From the NCBI GenBank assembly GCA_016713275.1, contig JADJPL010000004.1, positions 496,001 to 560,000 on the forward strand: DNA of 64,000 bases, read 5' to 3'. Positions within the stretch are counted from its first letter, which is position 1; the number at the start of each line of letters is the position of its first letter. The notes under the pieces were generated by a model. The model saw only the letters and a list, made by a program, of their open reading frames with translations. It was not told the DNA's origin and made no database searches. The DNA is from Haliscomenobacter sp. (GTDB lineage Bacteria; Bacteroidota; Bacteroidia; Chitinophagales; Saprospiraceae). Shown in pieces: positions 18,870 to 30,800 of the stretch. A program made the position numbers and the translations under genes.

Positions 18870-19661
18870 CTAAAGGCCCCTACTCGCCTTTAAAGTCCGG
18901 TTTTCGTTTTTCCACAAACGCGGCTGCTCCTTCCCGGAAATCCCGGGTGGAAGCGGTAACTCGAAGGCATGCACCTCCGCGTGGAAACCGTCGGACTGCG
19001 CGTCGAAATAAGCGTTCACCGATTCGATCACCTTGGCAATCGCCACAGGGCCTTTAGTTGCTATTTTCTCCAGCAGGGCTTTGGCTGCACTGATTTCTTC
19101 CCCTGCCGGCGCAACGGCGTTGACCAGTCCAAGCCGGAGCGCTTCCTGTGCATCGATCATGTCGGCAGTAAGGAGGAGTTCCATGGCTTTGGTTTTGCCA
19201 ATGTATTGAATCAGGCGCTGGGTGCCCCCATACCCGGGAATTAATCCCAGATTGACCTCCGGCTGCCCAAAGCGGGCTTTTTCGCCAGCGATGCGAAGGT
19301 GGCAGGCCATGGCCAGCTCGCACCCTCCGCCTAATGCGAAGCCGTTTACCGCTGCAACGACCGGCACCGAAGAACGTTCAATCAGAAAAAAGATATTCTG
19401 CCCTTTCTGGGCCATGTGAACGCCCTGCCCCGCTTCCATCTCGAGGAACTCTTTGATGTCCGCACCGGCAACAAAAGCCCGGTCCCCCGCCCCGGTGAGG
19501 ATCACTCCTTTAATGCCTTTACGGGAAGGAAGGTCCTCGCCAAAAAAACGGCCCAGCTCATCCATCGTCGGCCGGTGGAGCGCATTAAACGCTTTTTCCC
19601 GGTTGATCGTCACCAGGAGAATGCCATCCTCATCCTGGATCAAAAGGTTTTCGTATGCCAT
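18870..19661 (-). CDS. Enoyl-CoA hydratase/isomerase family protein (3' frameshift)
   Basis: The crotonase fold is clear: INREKAFNALHRPTMDEL, the oxyanion-hole segment AFVAGADIKEF, and NGFALGGGCELAMACHLRIA with the catalytic-site Glu in the following helix (GQPEVNLGLIPGYGGTQRL). It would hydrate a trans-2-enoyl-CoA in beta-oxidation or related pathways. As read, the last 25 residues are not family-like; in the neighbouring frame the sequence is TRDFREGAAAFVEKRKPDFKGE-stop, the normal crotonase C-terminus, ending at 18880. A single missing base near 18959-18965 explains this. The intact protein would have about 260 residues. Confidence 0.9.
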   Translation of the reverse strand: MAYENLLIQDEDGILLVTINREKAFNALHRPTMDELGRFFGEDLPSRKGIKGVILTGAGDRAFVAGADIKEFLEMEAGQGVHMAQKGQNIFFLIERSSVPVVAAVNGFALGGGCELAMACHLRIAGEKARFGQPEVNLGLIPGYGGTQRLIQYIGKTKAMELLLTADMIDAQEALRLGLVNAVAPAGEEISAAKALLEKIATKGPVAIAKVIESVNAYFDAQSDGFHAEVHAFELPLPPGISGKEQPRLWKNENRTLKASRGL

Positions 19662-19684
19662 GTTTTTTTTCGAAAGATACGCAT

Positions 19685-19762
19685 TTTGGGTGGTTGGTGG
19701 TTGGTGGTTGGTGGTTGGTGGTTGGTGGTTGGTGGTTGGTGGCTGGTGGTTGGTGGTTAGTG
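19685..19762. repeat. GGTGGTTGGTGG tandem repeat
   Basis: About ten copies of a seven-base unit ggttggt fill the gap just upstream of the hydratase start codon. The same family occurs at about 20107-20160, 36975-37020, 37300-37350, 55665-55710 and 60826-60890. Confidence 0.9.
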
Positions 19763-19769
19763 ACCTCTG

Positions 19770-20040
19770 TTCGCTGTAGTCTGAAGACTACAGCTTGGGA
19801 AATCTTCAGATTGCCGCACCCTACCCTGTTGGCTGTAGTCCTCAGACTACAGCTTCGGAAATCTTCAGATTGCAGCACGCTACCCTGTTGGCTGTAGTCT
19901 TCAGACAACAGCTTGAAATCTTCAGATTGCCGCATCCCATTATGTTCGCTGTAGTCTTCAGACTACAGCTTTGGAATCTTGATTGCCATCCTACTATGTT
20001 CGCGAGTCCTCAGGCTCGGGAAATCTTCAGATTGCCGCAC
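19770..20040. repeat. Five tandem copies of a 59-base unit with CTGTAG palindrome
   Basis: Each unit has a 20-base palindrome of the form ctgtagtcttcagactacag, followed by cttgggaaatcttcagattg and a short linker. Palindromes sit at 19774, 19833, 19892 and 19949, with a decayed fifth copy at about 20002. Two more copies lie at 37125 and 37183 in the equivalent position behind the second giant gene. Confidence 0.88.
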
Positions 20041-23000
20041 GGCAGGAAGCCACCCAGAAATAAACGGGGTTATGGACTTGGTCCATAACCCCGTTTTTTG
20101 GTGATTAGTGATTGGTGGCTGGTGGTTAGGAAGGAGCTTAACCACTAACCACTAACCACTAAAATCACTCCAGTATAATCATCTTCTTCGTCGCTGTATA
20201 CGCCCCTGCTTTCAAGGTGTAGCTCAGCACGCCCGTCGCATTCAGGTCGCTGGCTTTCAGCGTTACCTGGTTGTAGCCTTGCGCAAACTGACCTTTCACC
20301 ACGCGCAGCGTGCGGCCCGTTACATCCTGGATCGTCAGCGTCGCTTCTCCTGCAACTGGCAGGGTGAAACCGATCACCGTTTCGCCGGAGAAGGGGTTCG
20401 GGGTGTTTTGTTCCAAGGCGAAAAGCGTTGAGGCGTTAGGGCGTTGAGGCGTTAGGGCGAGGGATACGCTCAGGTAGTCGCCGCCCTGGCGGTAGGCTTC
20501 CGCTGCCGTGATCCGGCTGTTGATGGAGAGTATGCCGCTCAAGCTTGCCACATCCGCTTTGGCCTTCACCACCAGCGTGAAGAGCTCTTCCTGTCCCCCT
20601 TTGGAGGGGGCCGGGGGGAGGACACCCAGCAATGCATTCCAACTCGCCGTCACCATCCCTTCCTTCGCAAACACCCCAAAGTTTTCCGCTTTGGGCACTG
20701 CGTATTCGATATCCACCAGTTCCACTTTGTTTGGATCCAGGCCCAGCGTAAACTGGTAGCCTTCGATTGGACTTACATCGCCCGTGAAAGCGATGCGGTA
20801 TTCATTCCCGGCTTTCAACTCCTGGTCTTCGGCTTTGAGTTCAAAGGTACCGGCCGTGCGCACGATGCTGTTCGCTACCGCGTTGCCGTTCACGTCGCCC
20901 ACTTTCACCGCTACGAAGTCCGCTTTCGCGTCTGCAGCAAGGTCGTTCAGGTTCGCTACTTCCGGGAACGGCGTCTTCCATGGGTTCGATGGATCGGTAA
21001 ACTTGAACGTCCGGTCCACAAAACGCCAGCTCGTGTTGTTCGCATACTTCGTATCGATACCCAGGATCAGTTTGCGCAACTGGATCAAGTCCAGCGTCGT
21101 TACCGAGCGCGAGTTGTTTACATCCGCTGCAATCAACTTGTACGGGCTATTCAGGGGCTGTACGCCCAGGATGTGTTTCGTGATCAGCACCAGGTCGAAC
21201 GTCGATACCCCGTTGAGCGGGTTCTTGTCCAGATGCGGCGTCACCGAGTAGTCGTATCCCAGCGTCACCCCGCTAAACCCAAACTCTCCGTCCCGGCCCG
21301 TCATCTTCGTCACCGAACTATGGCCCGACAGCGCCACTTCTACCCCTTCTACGCTCTCTTTGTTCTCCGTGGCGATCGCTCCGCCGATCGCTGCCGACGC
21401 CGCCGCCCTCGGGCATACCTTGCGCGCATCCGTCACGATCGCATACGTCTCGCACCAAGCCCAGTTGCCCAGCGCATCTTTGGTGTACAACCGCACCGCT
21501 ACCTGCGTCACCTTCGCATCGTCGCAATCAAAATCACCGACGTTGCCGGTTCGATCGGGATGCCCGCTTCGTTCAGCCCGTCGTGGCTATCCCATACCCC
21601 GTCTGCGATCCCGTCCGCGCCGCTGTCTTTCACTACATAATATTGATTATCCGGGATGTTCTCCTTCACTCCTACCGTCTTGGCGTTGCAATCCGCTACG
21701 TCGCTTGCTTTGAAGTCCGTAGCCCAGATCGCCATCGCGCCTTCGCCCGTATCCGGATCTTTCATCAAATCCGTGCTCAAGCCATGGTAGCAGATCGGCG
21801 CAATGCCGTTGGTGTCCTTGATGGAGAACGGAATGTCCTTCGCCAGCGACAAATTGCCGCAATCGTCGCGTACGATCACCGTCAGCTTGTGGTCGCCGAT
21901 CGGAAGCTGGCTGGCATCGCCCGTGCCTGTTACCACCCACGCGTTCGTGCCTTTGTCGTCGCCGTTCAGCGCATGCGCAGGAGTAACCGTCAGGTAGGAA
22001 GGCAGTTCACCGCCATTCAGCTTCACCCGCTCAATCGCCAGGTTGCCGCTTGTGCCTGGAATCTGCTGGACTTCCGTGGCGCCGGAACACAGATCCTGTG
22101 CAGCAAACTCAATGGCTACGGTACTAGAGCACGTGTTCTTGTTTTGATAGAATACCTGCTCGGATGGATCAAGCACTTCCGGGCGTACCTGGTCGTGGAC
22201 GAAGATGTACTGCGTGTACATGAATGCAAAGTACTCGTCGCCGTTGTTGCCGTAGCTGGCGTACGCGCACGTTTTGGGATAGGATCCCCGCTCGTCATAC
22301 CAGTATACGTCATCGTCGCTCACCGTTTTCGGGCCCTGGTTTGCCCAGTTCACCTCGTCGTTCGGGTAGGCTACCGTGCCATCTTCGTCTTCGTAGTAGA
22401 TCTCCTCGTCCCATCCATATCCTTATCCCGAACCAGGACGTTCACCCCGCCGGCATCATCCCAGTTGTCCCGTTGTCGTTCGGGTCGCGGGTACCACGAT
22501 CGCACACTGCATCGGCTCGCCGCAACGCTCGTCGTACTGGCACCAGTTGATCACCGTAAACGTACGGAAGATCTTGTAGCACTCCGCTACCGGCGCCCCG
22601 TTCAGCGTAGCGCCGTTGTACCGCTTGTCACTTACGTTCACCGCCAATACGTCGCAAGACAGTTCGCCCCCGTCGATCACGTTCGCCGTGTCGCGCAGGT
22701 TCGAACAATCCCCTTCCAGATCCGCAGGGAACATGATATTGTACTCGTGTACCGGCTGTACCGTAATTACTACCGTACCAATCGACCCCGTTACGTCGCC
22801 TTTGCTCGTCGTCTTGGTGTACGCGTAGCTCACCGTTACCGTGCCCGCTTCGCAGTGCAGGTTGGTCCTTACCGTGGCTTCAACGACCGTATTCGTGCAA
22901 TCGTTGCCGCTCATCGTCACCAGCACGTTCTGCGCACCGCCTTGTGCGGTCAGGATTGCAGATACCAGGCTCTGGTAATCGCTGCCCGTTACATCCATAG

Positions 23001-24880
23001 CCCTTTGCCGGCTGCCGTCAGAAGTCCTTCAACCCATGCCCGGTCGGTGCACTTGATCGTTACAGCCCAGGGCAGGATATAGGTCGGAAGCACTTTGTCT
23101 TCGATCAGTTGTTCGCTCCAGCAGTAGCTGAAGTTGCCGCTCTTGTCCCAGCCACCCAGTTCAACAACTACTTTGTTGCCCAGGTCGCAGCAGAAGAACT
23201 CGGCATAATCCAGCCAAGGAGTCATGATCGTAGCTACGCCATTACGCGTTACGGATACGAATTTCTCGTGGTCCTGCAGCGTGCCGTCGCCGTTCTCATC
23301 CCAGCCGTCTTTGCCGGCTTCGATCTTGTTGTTCTTATCCCAGTCGTAGCCTTTGGCAACGAAATCAGCCTGGCAATCCGCGTTGTACGAACGGCGCAGT
23401 TTGATCCGGTCCATCGCGCAGTTGTCCCAGCTGCCTTCGTCTACGTCCTTGGCATTCACCCGGGCGTAGCCGTAGTAGTTATAGCCCTGGGTTGGGTATT
23501 GCTGCCCGTAGCCCCGCCCCTTGCGCGTTCGACAGCGTGATATTCAGCTGATCGTCGCACTTCATCACCGGGGCGATCTTGTCCAAGACCCGGAACTCCT
23601 TATACGTAGCCGCTTTGTTGTAGCAATGGTCGAACGCTTCGATATGAAACTTGTATCTGCCTGGCGCCAAACCGGTTACCAACGGACGGCCGCCAACCAC
23701 CATCACCTGATACGTCTCCTCATACCAGGCATAATCCGTCGACAGCGGAATCCCGTAGGCATACTTCAAGCCCCAGCGCTCCATCTTATCCACGCTCACG
23801 CTTCGGTTCCCTTCGCACAGTTATCTTTGATCTTCCAGCCCAGGTACTCCAGCAAACCTGCCCGGTCCATAAACACCGACGCCGTGCAATCCATTGCCCC
23901 TCGAAATTACCGATAGGCACTTCCGGTGCCATCGCCAAATGGTCTTTTCAACGGCGAAGGTTTGCGCACATCTTCAAACGTGGGCTTCACATTATCGTAC
24001 CACTTCAGCAGCACGTACGTGCAGTTCTCCAACCCGTGCTCTTCTTGCGGATTGCACCAGTCGAAGTACGACAGTTTCACCAGCACTTTCTTCCCGTTGC
24101 CGCATACCGGGAACGTGTTCACCACCTGCGCATCAAAGCTGTAGTTGCAGCCCAATAGCTTGTAATTACTGCTTACGCCATCCTGGAAGAAGGTATACCC
24201 CTTGCCCGTGGTGCAATCCAGCGAGTCCTCAACCCGTAATCTGGTCTTGAACAGCCGCAGCATCTCTTCCGCCGTGGGCGCTGCGCACTTATCGCCCCCT
24301 ACCAGGCACGCCAGATCCAGTTCGTAGTCTACCTCGCCGCAGCAGTTGTCTTTAGGCGCATCGTAATCCTCTACGATCGCGTCGCACGACGCCTGCGCCA
24401 CCTGGTACTTCAGGCTCTTGAGCAGCTCGTTGCCAAACGTGACCGCCTGCGGGCGCACCAGGTAAATGTGCTGGTACCCCTGTACGAAGTTGCCGTAGCA
24501 ATCCGTCGCCGTGAACGTCCGCTTCAGCCGCGCCCATGCCTCGTAGCCCGAAGGTACCCCCGGATACGTCGACCCGATCTCGTCGCACGTGAAGTACGTC
24601 AGCTCATCCGTCGCCTTCAGCGTCGTGGAGCACTGGCAATAGTTGTTATGGCACGCATCCACAAATACCGGGCGGCCCGCAAACAGCGCGCTGGTTGCGT
24701 CTTTCCAGGTTTGTTCTTTATTAAACAACTCCTCCGCATTCAGGCACAGGAACGCCGCGGTGGAGTTCGTAAACTGTCCATTGAGCAGCTCCGTCTGGCC
24801 CGGGACCGCCAGCGTGCCCACGTTGCATTTGCCGATCCAGCTCGTGTACAGCGGGGCCGATTTGTCTTCGGCCACTACTT
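19960..24880. repeat. 4.9 kb near-identical duplication, copy A (tail of giant gene A)
   Basis: This stretch matches 37150-42080 almost base for base, with scattered substitutions and indels. It covers about 1570 C-terminal codons, the stop codon, the terminator and the last CTGTAG repeat units. The match ends near tttgtcttcgg at 24870-24880, beyond which the two proteins differ. Confidence 0.85.
20062..20099 (-). terminator. Terminator behind giant gene A
   Basis: Perfect 16-base arms, aaacggggttatggac and gtccataaccccgttt, are separated by three bases and flanked by a T tract on the plus strand. It lies 66 bases past the stop codon of the minus-strand gene and could work in both directions. 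An identical hairpin lies at 37253-37290. Confidence 0.85.
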
Positions 24881-27800
24881 TGCCCCAGCAGATCAGGTTG
24901 CCCAGTCCGTCGAAGAGCCCATACGTCCACTCCCCGGCGCAGTCGATGATATTCCCGTTCGACGGGTTGTTGTCCACTACCCGTACCGTGGCCGCTTCGC
25001 AGTTGCCCAGCACCAGGTTTTTCGCTTCCAGGGCGTAGGTGCACGTCAGCGGGTCCAGCGTTACATTTACCCGGGAGCAGCCGCATGCCGCTACCTGGAA
25101 GGTCTGTTCCACCGTCACTGCGCAGCCCGGATCAGCAGGATCTTTCGATCCGGCAGGGCCCGCGTCGAACCGGTAGGCCAGCGTATGCGTACCCTGGGAC
25201 AGGTTTTTGGGCGCAAGGCTTAAGGCATTAGGCGCAAGGGCCGCAGCACCCTGGGGTATCCCGTTAAGGGTGAACAAACCGTTGCCCGTTACGACGGGAT
25301 TGTTGTCCCGGCCCGTCACAGTGAACGGCGCCGCATTCGGCGAAACCACTCCGGGAAGGTCCAGAATTACCGGATTGGGGTAGTAGCAGATGTTATCGAT
25401 CGCCAGCGTCACCCCTGGGTAGAACGCGCTGGTCGCGGTGATGGAATACCCCGTCCCCGACTGGTGCCGGCCCACCAGGCTATATTGATTATTCCCTATC
25501 GATACAAACTGGGTCGTCATGGCCGGGAACGGCATCCCCGTATTCGGATCGATCAGCCCGGTATTCGTCTCCAGCATCCAGGTTTCTGTGTTGCTGTTGC
25601 CCGTGATGATGATTTCTTCGTCAAAGTAATCCTGTATGCTTGAGCAGGTGCAAGGATCTTCGATCGACGGCCCGTCTTTTTTATCGATGGCCGAGATGCA
25701 GGCTTCCCCGGCCAGCACGGTGATTTCCACCGTACATTCATCCGTCAATCCAGCAGCATCTTTCACCGTCAGCGTCACCATGTGTTTGCCGATATCGGCG
25801 CAGGTGAAGTCCGTTTTGCTTAGGGAATATTCCGTAATCCCGCAGTTGTCGGTGCTGTTATTGTTCACTTCCGCTGCGGCGAGGGTGTATTTGCCTTCGC
25901 TGTTCAGCGTGATGGAGAAGGGCGATTTGCAGGAGGCCGTGGGAGCTTCGTTATCTGCCACGGTAATCTTAAAGGAACAAGTAGCAGTGCCGCAATCGTT
26001 GACTGCGGTGATGGTTACGGTGGTAATCCCCAAACCAAAGGTGCTGCCGCTGCCGGTTCCGTCTCCACTGCCGGTCGTGGCTCCGCTGAAGGCGTAGGAA
26101 TAAAGCGGCGCCGGCGCGCCATTCGCTGTGACCATGTACATGGTGGTAGCGGAGCAGGCGCCAGGCGCAACATGCAACTCTAAATCTTCGGAGCACAGGG
26201 TAAAGGCCGAAGTGGGTTCGCAGGAGCAATCTTGCGGTGCGCTCATCAAGACGCCGCTGGTGTAGGTGCAGTCGTCGGAGAAACTGGCAGTCAAGACAAC
26301 ATCTTGCCCGTTGGCGGGCAGTTGCACGTCTTCAAAAGTGTAGGTCGTCGTGCAGGTGAGATCGGCTTGAGTTGTAGCCAATACCGTGTTTCCGCTTTTC
26401 AGTGTGAGGGTGGCGCCTGCCGGTGCGTAGGCAAAAGTGACGGTGACGTCGGTGGTGAAGTAGTCGTCGTTGGAAGCAACGGTGCTGTTGTCGTTGCAGC
26501 CGGAGGTGTTGGCGATGGTGATATTGGTGATGGCACAATCGAGGCTCTGGCTCGTGATCAGACCACAGCTACCGCTGAGGGTCGGAGTGCCGCTCCCGTT
26601 CAGGTCTTCCCAGCCTGTGCAGGGCAGTTCAGTGGGCGATCCGCCAACGTTTTCAGAAATACTCCCTTCTTCCCCAATGATCCACCTTTTGTCCGAATCA
26701 TCGTAGATAATGAACATATCTAAATAGAAACCACCTGGGGAGCGTTTCCAGGCAGGAGCTCCATTTGAAATGCCGGCGGGGAAGAACGTGCCGTTAAAGT
26801 CAGGATTGGTGAATCCGGTGACTTCGATGTTTGTTGTCAGAAAGCCGCCGCATGCGGGGGCGTAGGCCGCTTCTTGCTCCGTGTAGGCGCAGCCTTCGGA
26901 GAAAGCAGCGCTGAGTTCAATATTGGCGCCATCCGCTTTCATAGTCACGCCGGTGAAGGTGTGGGTATTGCCCACGAGATCGTCCACATGCACGGGCGGT
27001 ACGCTGCCTACGAGGGTGGGGCCGCTGAGCGAGAGCATCCCGGTGGCGGGTTTTGCCGCAAAGGTCACCGTCACGTCGGCAGTGAAGGTATCGTCTTCGG
27101 TGCAGGTGGTGCTGTTGCAGTCGGCGGCAGAGATGTTGGCGAGCGAGATGCTGTTGGGGGCGAGCAGTACTGCAACCGATTGGGTAGCGGTGAAGGGAAC
27201 CACCTCCTCGCCAATGCGCACGGGCACGGTGCTGTCATCGAAAGTGCCGTCGCCGAGATACCCATCACCGTTGTAACCCCAAGCCCAGAGATTCCCGTCT
27301 GATTGCAGCCCCACTGCAAAACCATCGCTTGCTTCAATCTGCGACCAGTTGGTGGCAGTTCCTGCTTGCACGGGCACATTGCTGTCATCTGAGGTTCCGT
27401 TGCCGGATTGCCCGTAGTAGTTGTAGCCCCAACCCCAAAGGGTGCCGTCAGTTTTTATACCCAATGATGCATAGTAGCCGCTTGAAATATCTGCCCAGCC
27501 GGTACCTACCAACACAGGCACGTTGCTGTCGTCTTCATTGCCGATGCCCAGCTCGCCGCTAGTGTTGTATCCCCAGGCATAGAGGGTGCCATCTGTCTTA
27601 ATAGCCAGCGAATGGTATGCTCCGGCTTTTGCTTTTGCCCAATCGGTAGCTGCGCCTATCTGGACGGGTACATTGCTACCATTAAAGGTACCATTGCCTA
27701 ATTCACCGTAATAGTTATAACCCCAGGCCCAAAGCGTACCATCGGTGCGGACACCCAGCACATGATTGCCCTCAGAAAATGTAGAGACGCTCGCCCAGTT

Positions 27801-30800
27801 GGCATCTGTACCGATTTGAACGGGAGTATCCGAATCATCGGAGGAGCCATCCCCAAAGACCCCACCGTTGTAACCCCAGGCCCAGAGCGTACCGTTGGTT
27901 TTGATACCAAAACTGCGGTAGGAGCCGCCTTCGACTTTTGCCCAGTCGGTATCCGTACCTATCTGCACAGGGATAGCTGAACTGCTTCCGCCAGCCTCGC
28001 CGTAATCGTCATATCCCCAAGCCCAAAGGGTACCGTTGGTTTTGACGCCAAGAGAGTGGTATTCGCCCGCTGATACAGCGGCCCAGTCCGTATCCGTACC
28101 TGCCTGCACGGGTACATTGCTGTCTACATCGGTACCGTTGCCCAATACTTCATAGCCGTTATAGCCCCAGCCCCAAAGGGTTCCGTCGCCTTTGAGCGCA
28201 AGGTTATGATCGGCGCCTGCCGAAATAGCAGTCCATGGAGTGTTACTGACACTATAGGTGATTTCCCCACCCGTGCCGGCGGCGGCAGGGTCGAAAGTGG
28301 CGGTGCCGTCGCCATTGTCGGTGATGCCGGGGCCGGAAAAAGTGCTTTCGGGGCCATAATTGCCAACCAGAGTGATGGTGGCATCACTACTACAGTAAGC
28401 GTCATCCAGGCCGGTAAACTGCGGACACTTAAAGATACCTACTTCTCCAATCGTACTGACGGAAACCGCCTGTATCGGGGCATTTTTACCCACTGAAGTA
28501 GCATCTCCTAACTGACCTTCGCTGTTGCTGCCCCAAGTCCAAAGGGTGCCATCGGCTTTGATGGCCAGCGAATGCTCCGAAGCGGATATCTCGGACCACT
28601 TATTTTCGGATCCAACCTGCGTAGGGGTAGCGGTATTGATATTGTTGCCGATCCCCAACTGACCGTCACTATTATCACCCCAAGCCCAGAGCGTGCCGTC
28701 GGTTTTGATAGCCAGTGTATGGCCATAACTGGCCGCTCCTTTCCAGTCGCCGTCGGTACCAACTTGAACGGGTACGTTGAAACCATTGTAGCCCCAGCCC
28801 CACAGGGTGCCATCCGTCTTCAGCGCATGGCTTCTGAATGCGCCGGCATCAATGCTTTTCCAATCGGTATCCAGTCCAACTTGAGTCGGAGTATTTGTGT
28901 TTGTATTGTTGCCGAGGCCCAGATGCCCTGCACTGTTGCCACCCCATGTCCATAAAGTCCCGTTTGTTTTTAGAGCCATGGAATAGGATGATCCTGCACT
29001 AATGGTTGACCAATCTGAATCAGAGCCTACTTGCGTAGGTATATTCCGATCGTTGTCGTTATTGCCAATACCCAAAGCTCCTTGGAAATTATTTCCCCAA
29101 GCCCACAGGGTGCCGTCAGCCTTGAGGGCTAAGGCATGGCCGCCCTGATGACGGGCTGAGATAGCAACCCAGTCTGTTCCCATGCCAACCTGCACCGGAA
29201 TACTCGAATTGTCGTAGTTACCAATGCCTAAGGCGCCAAAATTATTCTTTCCCCAAGCCCACAAGGTGCCGTCGGACTTTATGGCCAAAGAAAAACCACT
29301 CCCTGCTGCAATATCTTGCCAATTATTATCGGCGCCTATTTGAAGAGGGATATTGCTCTGGGTAGTGGAGCCATCTCCCAGTTGTCCGTCTTCGTTTGAT
29401 CCCCATGCCCAAAGGGTGCCATCGGTTTTGATGGCAAGGGAATGATTCCTTCCGGCCGCTATCTTGACCCACGCGCCGTTAAAGTTCTCCGTGAACAGGT
29501 AGCGCACTTTATTGTTGCCGATCTTACCGGTTGCCCGAGGATCGAAGGCGGCCGTGCCATCGCCGTTGTCGGTAACACCAGGGCCATCAAAAAAGCCTTC
29601 CGGCGCCAGACTGCCAATCAACGTAACAGGCTCTTCGAGATCGCAATAGGATTCTGCCAAACCTGTAAACCCAAACTGACCGCACCGATACACCGCTACA
29701 GGTTGGGCCGTACTTGCCCCACCTACCGTGTAGGCTATCTTACCGCCCGTGCCGGCTTCCGCGGGGACGAAGAGGGCTGTGCCGTCGCCATTGTCGGTGA
29801 TGCCGGGGCCGGAGAAAGTACCCTTGGGCGCTTCGCTGCCGGTGAGCACAACGGGGGTATTCTGGTCGTTGCAATAGCCGCCGCCGAGGCCGGTAAAGAA
29901 AATGGGCGCCACTTCCATCTCAATTTCATTGCTCGTAGCCGTAGCCGGGTCGGCACAGGGGTCACTGCTGGTCATCACCACAGTGATCACATCGCCGTCG
30001 GCGAGGGCAGCGTCCACATATACTTGCCCGGGCTCCCCTTGTTCGGGATTGCCGACGGGGTTGCCGTTTTTGTACCATTGGTAAATGCCTCCACTGCTGC
30101 CGTCGTTGACAGGCGTGGCCGAAAAGGTGACGGGCGTGCTGGCCCTGATGCTGTTGCCTGGGTCGGCGGCGATGGACACGGAGGGGGGTACCAACGAAGG
30201 CAATATGCCGCAACCGCCGGAAAGGGTCACATTGTTGGAACAGGGATACAAAGACCCAAAACCAGTACGGCAGCTCCGAGGCACTACCAAACAGGGTGCA
30301 GGCGCCAAAAAACACTATTGGCATCCACTATGTCCCACGAGAATTCAGTCCAGTAAATACGTGCCCCGTCGGACCTGACCCAGGAAGGAGCACCATTGAC
30401 TATCTCGTCGAAAAAATACGTTCCGTTGAGATTGGGGGCACAACCGTCATCGGAAAACCCGCTGACGATAACATTCTGATAACACGGCACGAACACCTCC
30501 ATCTCAATGGCATCGCTCGTGGCCGTGGCCGGGATAGCGCAGGGGTCGTTGCTGGTCATCACCACGGTGATGACGTCGCCGTCGGCGAGGGCATCGTCCA
30601 GATAAGTGGGGCTGTCCGTACCGACGTTGTTGTTGTTCTTTTTCCACTGGTAACTGGGCGCGGCGCCGCCATCCGTAGGCGTGGCCGAAAAGGTGACGGG
30701 CGTGCCGGTGGCGATGCTGTTGCCGGGGGCATCAGATACGATCCTGACCGCTGGAGTTACAATCAGCGCCTGTACCGCCTTCGGCTCGGAAACGGTGGTG

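Noticed and set aside
19770..20040. CRISPR array
   Set aside because: Regular palindromic repeats suggested it, but the stretches between the palindromes are also conserved, the unit count is small and no cas genes are present.
20165..24000. True pseudogene status for gene A
   Set aside because: The breaks are one-base indels at sites where copy B is intact, and unbroken conserved sequence continues on either side; error is the simpler reading, although not proven.
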